Shown one piece after another: positions 1 to 5,553 of a stretch of DNA of 5,553 bases. A model generated the notes under the pieces. The model had not been told where the DNA came from. It saw nothing but the letters and a program-made list of their open reading frames with translations, and searched no databases. The stretch lies in contig JAITKL010000053.1 of assembly GCA_031278405.1 (NCBI GenBank), positions 1 to 5,553 on the forward strand, given 5' to 3'. Position 1 is the first letter of the stretch. Every line of letters starts with the position of its first letter. The translations under genes were made by a program, and so were the position numbers. The stretch is from Endomicrobium sp. Lineage in GTDB: Bacteria > Elusimicrobiota > Endomicrobiia > Endomicrobiales > Endomicrobiaceae.

Positions 1-390
1 CTTATAATAATTGTCGCGGCGTTTAACGTTATTTCTAATCTTTTGCTCCTAAGCGTTCAGAAGTCAAAAGAAATAGGGATAATGTCTGCTATGGGATTTT
101 CAAATTATTCTATTTCAAAAATATTTTTTTACGAAGGACTTATCGTTGGCTCGTTAGGAACAGTATTTGGGATAATTTTTGGCGTTTCTATAAGTTTTGC
201 ATTAAAATATCTTGATATATTTAAACTTCCAAAAGGCGTTTACTATGTTGATAAACTTCCAGTTTCTATAATTCCTTTGGATATATTGACAGTGTCCTTA
301 AGTGCTTTTATTATATCTGTATTGGCAGGTATTTATCCTGCGCGACAGGTTGCAAAACTAGATCCTCTTGAAGTTATAAGATATGGTTAG
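1..390 (+). CDS. Lipoprotein-releasing ABC transporter permease, LolC/LolE type (C-terminal part only)
   Basis: The frame is open from base 1, so the gene starts before the window; 129 C-terminal residues are visible, ending in TAG at 388-390. It is the end of an FtsX-like inner-membrane permease. The fragment opens with most of a transmembrane helix (visible residues 1-19), then a cytoplasmic coupling segment, KSKEIGIMSAMGFS (21-34), matching the family pattern of K-x-x-(E/D)-I-(A/G)-I-(L/M)-x-x-M-G. Two further hydrophobic segments lie at about 46-68 and 94-111. Between them is LPKGVYYVDKLPV (76-88), typical of LolC/LolE rather than of FtsX or MacB. The tail YPARQVAKLDPLEVIRYG (112-129) is the usual ending of these permeases. 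With LolD it would lift lipoproteins out of the inner membrane. I cannot tell LolC from LolE, or from a single hybrid permease, because the N-terminal and periplasmic parts are missing. Confidence 0.9.
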   Translation, partial: LIIIVAAFNVISNLLLLSVQKSKEIGIMSAMGFSNYSISKIFFYEGLIVGSLGTVFGIIFGVSISFALKYLDIFKLPKGVYYVDKLPVSIIPLDILTVSLSAFIISVLAGIYPARQVAKLDPLEVIRYG

Positions 391-401
391 TGATTTTTAT
401 T

Positions 402-405
402 GGAA
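402..405 (+). promoter_or_regulatory. Weak ribosome binding site that favours the ATG at 412 for lolD
   Basis: GGAA ends 6 nt before the ATG at 412. A TTG at 400, in the same frame and four codons upstream, could also start the gene, but the bases before it (a T-rich stretch just after the permease stop) contain no purine-rich site. The ATG at 412 is therefore the better start. The match to a Shine-Dalgarno sequence is short, and the call rests partly on the ATG-over-TTG preference. Confidence 0.5.
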
Positions 406-411
406 TTAAGT

Positions 412-1071
412 ATGAATATAAAAACTGAAAATTTAAACAAACAGTATGCTAAAAAAAACCATGCCGATGTTAAAATATTAAAAAATATAAATTTAGAAAT
501 AAAGTCTGGACAAAAAGTCGCTTTAACCGGTCCATCAGGAGCTGGAAAAAGTACATTGATACATATTTTAGGATTGATGGATAGGCCTACTTCAGGAAAG
601 GTTTACATAGATGGAATTGACTGTTTTGATAGAGGCGATAAATATTTGTGCGCCATGAGAAGAGATTATATAGGTTTTGTTTTTCAGTTTCATTATCTTA
701 TGTCTGACTTCACAGTTTTGGAAAATATTCTCATTCCTGTTTGGAAAGATAAAAGATCAAAATTAAAACAGGCGCAATATATTTTAAGCAAAGCTGGACT
801 TTTGCACAGACCAGCTCATTATCCTTCAGAACTTTCTGGCGGAGAACAACAAAGAGTAGCTGTTGTAAGAGCTTTAATAAATAACCCTCGCATAATTTTT
901 GCGGATGAACCTACCGGCAATTTGGACGGGCAGACGGGTCTTGAAATAGAAAATTTACTATTTGACGTAGTGGCGGATATAGGTGCTACTCTGGTTCTTG
1001 TAACGCATAACGAAGGTCTTGCAAAAAAAGCTGATAGAATAATTAAAATTGTTGATGGTTGCGTATTGTAA
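412..1071 (+). CDS. lolD: Lipoprotein-releasing system ATP-binding protein LolD
   Basis: This is a 219-residue ABC ATPase, close to the usual LolD length of about 220-235. All catalytic motifs are present: Walker A GPSGAGKST (40-48), Q-loop Gln92, signature LSGGE (141-145), Walker B IIFADE (161-166) with catalytic Glu166, D-loop NLD (170-172) and switch His199. The Q-loop stretch FQFHYLMSDFTVLEN (91-105) follows the LolD pattern of FQxHHLLPxFTxLEN, which separates LolD from the related FtsE and MacB ATPases, though His-Leu-Pro positions are altered to Tyr95, Met97 and Ser98. It would hydrolyse ATP at the inner face of the inner membrane to power lipoprotein release by the permease encoded 21 nt upstream; the spacing and order indicate one operon. 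An eight-A run at 451-458 (codons 14-16) sits in the frame but does not break it. The start is taken at ATG 412 rather than TTG 400. Confidence 0.92.
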   Translation: MNIKTENLNKQYAKKNHADVKILKNINLEIKSGQKVALTGPSGAGKSTLIHILGLMDRPTSGKVYIDGIDCFDRGDKYLCAMRRDYIGFVFQFHYLMSDFTVLENILIPVWKDKRSKLKQAQYILSKAGLLHRPAHYPSELSGGEQQRVAVVRALINNPRIIFADEPTGNLDGQTGLEIENLLFDVVADIGATLVLVTHNEGLAKKADRIIKIVDGCVL

Positions 1072-1094
1072 GCATAATTCGTATTTTGCATATT

Positions 1095-1100
1095 AGGGAG
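1095..1100 (+). promoter_or_regulatory. Ribosome binding site of ilvE
   Basis: AGGGAG lies 9 nt before the ATG at 1110. It is the clearest purine-rich site in the window and supports this start. No convincing promoter or terminator is seen in the 38 nt between lolD and this gene, so read-through from the lol genes is the simplest reading. Confidence 0.7.
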
Positions 1101-1109
1101 AGCATATAG

Positions 1110-1985
1110 ATGAAAATTTTTCTTGACGGAAAGTTAGTTGAAAAGAGAGAAGCAAAAATTTCCGTGTTTGATCACGGTTTCCTTTACGGCGACGGTATTT
1201 TTGAAGGCATAAGAGTTTATAATGAAAGAGTCTTTAGATTAAAGGAACATTTGGAAAGACTTTGGTCTTCGGCTAAAGCTATTAATTTGGAAATTCCGTT
1301 ACATAAGAAAGAAATGGAAAAAGCTTTAATAAAAACCATTTTGGCAAATAAGCTTATTGACGCTTATATAAGACTTATCGTTACAAGAGGATGCGGCGAT
1401 TTAAGTCTTGATCCCAGAAATTGCACGAAACCTCCTTCTGTAATAATAATAGCGGATCAGATTAAAATGTATACGGAAGAATTCTATGAAAAAGGCATGG
1501 AAATTGTAACAGTTTCTACTAGAAGAATAAGGCAAGATTCCCTAAGCCCAAATATCAAATCGCTTAACTATTTGAATAATGTTCTTGCGAAAATGCAGGC
1601 TGTAAGAAGTGGTGCTGCTGAGGCTATCATGTTGAATGCCGAAGGATATGTTGTGGAATGTACTGGCGACAATATATTTATAGTAAAAAACGACATTCTT
1701 TATACTCCAACAGGTTCTGAAGGTGCATTAATAGGCATAACAAGGGACGCAGTTATAGAGCTTGCAAAAAACAAATTGGGAGTTCCTGTAAAAGAAGTGC
1801 GCTTAAGCTTGTATGAGGTTTACACTGCTGATGAGTGTTTTTTAACTGGGACGGCTGCTGAAATAGTTCCTGTCGTTGCAGTTGATTCAAGAATTGTTGG
1901 CGACGGCAAACCCGGGAAAATAACAGCTAAGCTTATAAAAGAGTTTAAAGCTTTAGCCCGTTCGTCAGGAACACCGATTAAATAA
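1110..1985 (+). CDS. ilvE: Branched-chain amino acid aminotransferase (class IV PLP enzyme)
   Basis: This is a complete 291-residue enzyme of the fold-type IV PLP aminotransferases, near the family norm of about 290-310. It would transfer the amino group between glutamate and the 2-oxo acids of leucine, isoleucine and valine, in the cytosol. Visible landmarks in order are DHGFLYGDGIFEG (21-33), YIRLIVTRGCGDLSLDP (86-102), PNIKSLNYLNNVLAK (147-161) with Lys150 as the Schiff-base lysine, EAIMLNAEGYVVECTGDNIF (171-190) with Glu183 by the cofactor, GALIGITRD (205-213) forming the phosphate cup, and FLTGTAAEIVPV (244-255). The GDLSLDP stretch resembles bacterial and archaeal IlvE. It lacks the R-x-H element expected of D-amino acid aminotransferase, and 4-amino-4-deoxychorismate lyase is less likely. 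Substrate range is inferred from family only. GC in sampled lines is about 40%, above the neighbour downstream. ilvE has no obvious functional tie to the envelope genes on either side. Confidence 0.88.
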   Translation: MKIFLDGKLVEKREAKISVFDHGFLYGDGIFEGIRVYNERVFRLKEHLERLWSSAKAINLEIPLHKKEMEKALIKTILANKLIDAYIRLIVTRGCGDLSLDPRNCTKPPSVIIIADQIKMYTEEFYEKGMEIVTVSTRRIRQDSLSPNIKSLNYLNNVLAKMQAVRSGAAEAIMLNAEGYVVECTGDNIFIVKNDILYTPTGSEGALIGITRDAVIELAKNKLGVPVKEVRLSLYEVYTADECFLTGTAAEIVPVVAVDSRIVGDGKPGKITAKLIKEFKALARSSGTPIK

Positions 1986-1993
1986 TTTTTGTT

Positions 1994-1999
1994 TATAAT
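1994..1999 (+). promoter_or_regulatory. Possible -10 box (TATAAT) before the TamB-like gene
   Basis: A perfect TATAAT lies 8 nt after the ilvE stop. It would give a leader of roughly 60 nt that includes the inverted repeat at 2001-2036. No acceptable -35 hexamer is found 16-18 nt upstream, where the bases read about AACACCGA inside the ilvE 3' end, and no exact TGn extension is present. In such AT-rich DNA the box may be chance. Confidence 0.25.
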
Positions 2000-2000
2000 T

Positions 2001-2036
2001 GGCAGAGATTTGTTTGTATTAAATTATTTATCTGCC
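2001..2036 (+). repeat. Intergenic inverted repeat (GGCAGA / TCTGCC)
   Basis: GGCAGA at 2001-2006 and its exact reverse complement TCTGCC at 2031-2036 flank a 24-nt AT-rich loop. One T-G wobble and one T-A pair on the outside could lengthen the stem to 8 bp. It is the only GC-richer patch in the 79-nt gap. The + strand continues GAAAAAAC, not a T run, so it is not a standard intrinsic terminator for ilvE; on the other strand no T run follows either. It could be a weak leader hairpin, a mRNA-processing or stabilising element, an operator, or chance. Confidence 0.4.
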
Positions 2037-2064
2037 GAAAAAACTTTATAGGTTTTAAGCGCAT

Positions 2065-5000
2065 ATGCGAAAGATTATAATATTTTTTATCGTATTAGTT
2101 TTGCCTATTTCCGTGTACTGTGCTAGAGAGTTTTTTTTAGTTCCTTGCTTGCAAAAATATGTAAGTGTCAAAACCGGGCATGACATATCTATAGGTAACT
2201 TTTCATTATCTCCGTTTAAACTATCTCTTAAAGATGTTGATGTTGACGGTGTTATAAGAGTCCGAAAGATTACTTTCAAATTAAATCTATTAAAATTTCT
2301 TTTTAATTTTTTCTCCCCTCTAGGAAGTATAAGACAAATTGAAGTATCTAATATTGAGATTGATTTAAAAGAAAATCAAGATGTTTCAGCTCTAAAACCA
2401 AGCAAAAAGAAAGCTGTTTTAAAACTTCCTGAAATGAACATTGACGTTCATATCAATGAAGTTTTAATTAAACAAGGAACAGCGTTTTTCAATATAACCG
2501 ACATTTATGTATATGTTGATACAAATACGATAAAATTAGATTCAGTTTTACATGCAGTTGGTAAATCAATTAAACTTAAAGCTTTATTAACACAAAAGGA
2601 AGGCTATATTTTTGATGGAATAGCTGTCTTTAAATCTAAAAATATACTTATAAATTCTAAAGGGATTATTAATTTATTATCCTTTAATTCTGACTGGAAT
2701 ATATCTATTGTAAAGTTGAATTATAAAGGTTTTGATTTTGGCGGAGCTTCAGGGACTTTATTAAAAAACGAAAAAGGCGTTGATATTGAATTTGCAGGTA
2801 AATTCGGAAAATTTAAAGCAAATGGTCTGCTTGGCAATACAATAAATGCAGAAGCATTTATTGATCTTTCTCAAACAAGCAAATTTGTATCCGGCAGATT
2901 TAACATGAGTTTTAAAAAACAAAAAGAATTAAAAGAATTAAATATCAAGACTTCAAAATTGAATGTTTTTAATTTTAATATAGGAAGCTTTGAATTGTTA
3001 AGCAATAAAAACGATAACGATACGTACAAAGTTGTTTGCGACTATGGTTTGAGAAGACGTTTGGAAGTTATTTATTTACAAGGCGGAGATTATGAGGGTG
3101 ATTTAATTGTAAGAGATAAAAAAGCAGGATATATAAAAGGAAATATTAGAAAAGGGACAATTACTGTTGATGCTAAAAATATAAATGTAACTGATATGCC
3201 TCTAATCACTGTTGCGATAGAGGGCGCTGATGGAAGGGTGAATATTTCTGGCAATATAAATGAAGCTTCAGGCAAGATTGATTTCTCTTTTATATCCAAT
3301 ATGAACATGACTGACGCCAAAGGGACCGTAATTCGCGATAAAGACAAATATACCTTTGATTTTTATAAATGTGACGATTCAGTTTTATTAAAGCATGTCG
3401 TTTCAAGAGGCAATGTAATATATACAGATTTTAAATTTAAAGAAGTTAATATTTTGAACGTTTTACGCGTTATAGGACATTCAGAAATAGATATTTCAGG
3501 ACTGGCGGATGGTAATATGAGTTATGAAAAAGATGTAGGTATAAAACTTGATCTTAAAGCTTTTGACGGAACATTTTATGGGAATAATTTTAAAGAATTT
3601 GAAGTAAAAGGAGAAGTGGATTTAAATAAGATAGAGATTGAGCGTTTTGTTATCAAAAATACTTCAAATATCGCTATAGTCGATATAAAAGGACTGATAG
3701 GTTTTACAAATGAAAACCCTAAGTCTTCTATGTATATTGACTTAAAAGATATTATTGTAAGAGGTGTTAAAGCAAATTGTAATAGTGAATTTCACGGTTA
3801 TTTAAACGATGGGAAAGCGATAAAAGGCGTGCTAAAGAGCGTTGGAGTAAAGATAGGCGATATTTCTTTTGGAAACATGGAAGCCGATGTAAATATCTCA
3901 CCAAAAAAATTAAAATTGTTAAATTTAAAATCTGATAATGGCTTGAATGCGACACTATCGGCAAATTTAAAAAGAAACGAGATAGCTGGCATTATTGATT
4001 TCAAAAATACAAATATAGAAGGAGTATATCCTGGAATTGTTGGATTTTTAGATGCTTCTGTAAAATTTTCAGGAAAATTAAATAATCCTTATATTGAAAT
4101 TTCATCTTTGTTTAAAAAAGGTGTTTATTTATCTCAACCCTTACTGTTTAAGGGTGAATTTTTCGGAAAAGGAGAAATTCGTTTTCGTGATAAAAAACCA
4201 GAACTTAAGATACTTCTTGAGACTAAAAATGCTTATGTCAGTTCTTTAAAATTAAAAGATCTTAAAACTGAGATTGAAATTGTCAACAAAAACATCACAA
4301 TAAAGTCTGCTTCTGCAAAAATTTCTAATAGTGAAATAAGGATTGATAAAGGTTTTTGTGATTTAAATAACAATAAATATTTTTTAGATTTATTTTTGCT
4401 AAATATTCATGCTGGACCGGCGAATTTGTTTGGAAACGTTAAACTCTCTGGTGATATACTAGAAGAGAATGGGGTTTCTATATTTAATGGTACTGTTGAT
4501 TTAAATAATTTATGGGTGAATAAATATAAATTAAATCATTATCTTTTTGATTATTTATTTAAAGAAGGCAGATTAAAACTTTTTCAAAAACCAAGTGACG
4601 AAAATAGTGATTTTGACTTATCCGGTGAAATTATTTTTGGCGACACTTTATCAGTGAAGAAATTAAATGTTGTAAGAAAATTGTCATATTTTGATATGTC
4701 AGGAAATTTTTCAAAAGATCGCATAAATCTTGAAGTTGCAGGTTTTAGTATTGATTGGAAATTTATGTCAAATCTTTTTGATTTACCTGCAGGATTAGAA
4801 GGCGATGCTGATATACATATTAAACTCAAAGGTGACGTGAGTTCTCTTGATGGCAATATGTCAATAGCTTCAACAAATGGGACTTTGATGAATGTCCCGT
4901 TTGATAAATTAGGCGTTTATATGGATTTTTATAATGGTCGCGTTTATATAAAAGAAGCGCTTGTCTCAAAAAGAAACGGTATAAAAATTGCTGTAAAGGG

Positions 5001-5553
5001 AAGTTTTCCTATTTGCTTAAGCGAAAAAACACCTAAAGAAATTGTAGACCTTTCCTATGAGGTTGAAGATAACAAACTTGGTATCTTAAAATATCTTTCA
5101 GACGGTTTTTTAAATCCTTCAAACGGTAAATTATTATTGAAAGGCACTATAAACGGAAGTTATAAGAATTTAAAAAGCAACGGAACATTTTTAATTTCTG
5201 ACGGAATATTTCATTCTAACGACTATCTTGATAAAATAAAAAATGTAGCGGTTGAAATATTTCTTACTGACAATTTAATTAAAATTAATAAGTTTACATT
5301 TAATGCAGGGGCAGGCAAAGTAAATATTGCAGGACGAATAAAACTTAAGAATTTTATTATAAAGGATTTTGACATTAGAGCTGTTACGGAAGGGGAAAAA
5401 GGAATACCTATATCTGTGCCTCAATTGCCTGTTTCAAAATTTATGGGATCAAAGTCTCTATTGAAAGATTATTCGTCAGGGGAACCTTTGTTTGATATTA
5501 AAATTACAGGAACTCCACAAAAACCTTTGATTTCTGGTTATATTGTTTTGGAA
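2065..5553 (+). CDS. AsmA/TamB-like inner-membrane-anchored periplasmic protein (3' end beyond window)
   Basis: One frame runs from ATG 2065 to the last base: 1163 codons, no stop. An in-frame TAA at 2056 makes this ATG the first possible start, although the only upstream site is AGG at 2050-2052, 12 nt away. Residues 2-3 are Arg-Lys and 4-19 are hydrophobic, forming a signal anchor. Residues 36-108 follow the AsmA/TamB N-terminal plan: KTGHDISIGNFSLSPFKLSL (36-55), then a hydrophobic LNLLKFLFNFF (73-83), then IRQIEVSNIEIDL (89-101). The rest is alternating hydrophobic/polar sequence rich in Lys, Asn, Ile, Phe and Gly, as in a long beta-groove, with no further membrane helix. Late repeats (909-982, 1017-1094) and ITGTPQKPLISGYIVLE (1147-1163) match TamB-type repeat style. 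E. coli TamB and YhdP are about 1260 residues, so the conserved TamB C-terminal domain, if present, lies outside the window. The probable role is inner-to-outer-membrane lipid transport or outer-membrane assembly; this is inferred from architecture. TamB versus another AsmA-like member is undecided. Confidence 0.78.
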   Translation, partial: MRKIIIFFIVLVLPISVYCAREFFLVPCLQKYVSVKTGHDISIGNFSLSPFKLSLKDVDVDGVIRVRKITFKLNLLKFLFNFFSPLGSIRQIEVSNIEIDLKENQDVSALKPSKKKAVLKLPEMNIDVHINEVLIKQGTAFFNITDIYVYVDTNTIKLDSVLHAVGKSIKLKALLTQKEGYIFDGIAVFKSKNILINSKGIINLLSFNSDWNISIVKLNYKGFDFGGASGTLLKNEKGVDIEFAGKFGKFKANGLLGNTINAEAFIDLSQTSKFVSGRFNMSFKKQKELKELNIKTSKLNVFNFNIGSFELLSNKNDNDTYKVVCDYGLRRRLEVIYLQGGDYEGDLIVRDKKAGYIKGNIRKGTITVDAKNINVTDMPLITVAIEGADGRVNISGNINEASGKIDFSFISNMNMTDAKGTVIRDKDKYTFDFYKCDDSVLLKHVVSRGNVIYTDFKFKEVNILNVLRVIGHSEIDISGLADGNMSYEKDVGIKLDLKAFDGTFYGNNFKEFEVKGEVDLNKIEIERFVIKNTSNIAIVDIKGLIGFTNENPKSSMYIDLKDIIVRGVKANCNSEFHGYLNDGKAIKGVLKSVGVKIGDISFGNMEADVNISPKKLKLLNLKSDNGLNATLSANLKRNEIAGIIDFKNTNIEGVYPGIVGFLDASVKFSGKLNNPYIEISSLFKKGVYLSQPLLFKGEFFGKGEIRFRDKKPELKILLETKNAYVSSLKLKDLKTEIEIVNKNITIKSASAKISNSEIRIDKGFCDLNNNKYFLDLFLLNIHAGPANLFGNVKLSGDILEENGVSIFNGTVDLNNLWVNKYKLNHYLFDYLFKEGRLKLFQKPSDENSDFDLSGEIIFGDTLSVKKLNVVRKLSYFDMSGNFSKDRINLEVAGFSIDWKFMSNLFDLPAGLEGDADIHIKLKGDVSSLDGNMSIASTNGTLMNVPFDKLGVYMDFYNGRVYIKEALVSKRNGIKIAVKGSFPICLSEKTPKEIVDLSYEVEDNKLGILKYLSDGFLNPSNGKLLLKGTINGSYKNLKSNGTFLISDGIFHSNDYLDKIKNVAVEIFLTDNLIKINKFTFNAGAGKVNIAGRIKLKNFIIKDFDIRAVTEGEKGIPISVPQLPVSKFMGSKSLLKDYSSGEPLFDIKITGTPQKPLISGYIVLE

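Noticed and set aside
43..45. TTG at 43 as a true start of a short 115-codon permease gene
   Set aside because: The frame is open back to base 1 and the residues before the TTG are part of a transmembrane helix typical of the permease, so the gene simply begins outside the window.
400..402. TTG at 400 as the lolD start
   Set aside because: It adds only four residues, has no purine-rich site upstream, and an ATG with a GGAA site lies just downstream at 412.
819..1091. Reverse-strand open frame of about 90 codons opposite lolD
   Set aside because: It is fully antisense to the conserved ABC signature, Walker B and switch-His region. Its product resembles no known family and it has no ribosome binding site.
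1066..1094. Possible promoter before ilvE: TTGTAA (1066-1071), 17-nt spacer, CATATT (1089-1094)
   Set aside because: Each hexamer matches only 4 of 6 positions, and a start point about 7 nt after the -10 would fall at or beyond the ribosome binding site at 1095-1100, leaving it out of the transcript.
2060..2069. Perfect 10-bp palindrome CGCATATGCG across the start codon of the TamB-like gene
   Set aside because: About five such palindromes are expected by chance in a window of this size; it could form only a 3-bp stem with a 4-nt loop.
2104..2121. Possible lipobox before Cys19 of the TamB-like protein
   Set aside because: The residue just before the cysteine is Tyr, where a lipobox needs Gly, Ala or Ser, and the family uses an uncleaved N-terminal anchor.
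2055..2279. Reverse-strand open frame of about 74 codons over the start of the TamB-like gene
   Set aside because: It lies opposite the signal anchor and AsmA-like block, which make biological sense in the forward frame; the reverse product has no recognisable features.
3090..4856. Several reverse-strand frames of 65-90 codons (3090-3347, 3767-3964, 3798-4004, 4584-4856)
   Set aside because: All lie inside the unbroken 1163-codon forward frame, two overlap each other, and their Ser/Phe/Ile-rich products are what antisense reading of Lys/Asn/Glu-rich codons gives.

Overview
The window comes from an AT-rich, diderm (Gram-negative-type) bacterium. All four genes lie on the + strand. The evidence for a diderm is direct: the two left-hand genes belong to the Lol lipoprotein-export ABC transporter, and the right-hand gene resembles the large periplasmic AsmA/TamB-type proteins. 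Both machineries serve an outer membrane. Hand-counted sample lines give about 26% GC in the long gene and about 40% in the aminotransferase gene. I cannot fix the taxon. A low-GC host-associated lineage such as Elusimicrobiota/Endomicrobia would fit, but that is a guess from style and composition.

Layout: 1-390 is the C-terminal end of a LolC/LolE-type permease that begins before the window. After 21 nt comes lolD (412-1071), the ATPase partner, with all ABC motifs intact. After a 38-nt gap with a good ribosome binding site comes a complete class IV PLP aminotransferase, most likely branched-chain aminotransferase ilvE (1110-1985). A 79-nt gap follows, holding a TATAAT box and a 6-8 bp inverted repeat with a 24-nt loop. 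From 2065 to the last base runs one uninterrupted frame of 1163 codons. It starts with a membrane anchor and an AsmA/TamB-like N-terminal block, continues with beta-rich repetitive sequence, and is cut by the window edge before any stop. This single gene fills the right 63% of the window, so that region is not empty.

How they work together: the Lol permease and LolD would extract mature lipoproteins from the inner membrane for delivery to the outer membrane. The TamB-like protein would be an inner-membrane-anchored periplasmic bridge, by analogy with proteins implicated in phospholipid transport or outer-membrane assembly. ilvE is a metabolic gene placed between the two envelope functions, probably through co-transcription rather than shared function. 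I found no mobile element, CRISPR array, tRNA or rRNA, and nothing that looks like a wholly new system. The item most worth following is the long, divergent TamB-like protein and what lies downstream of it.
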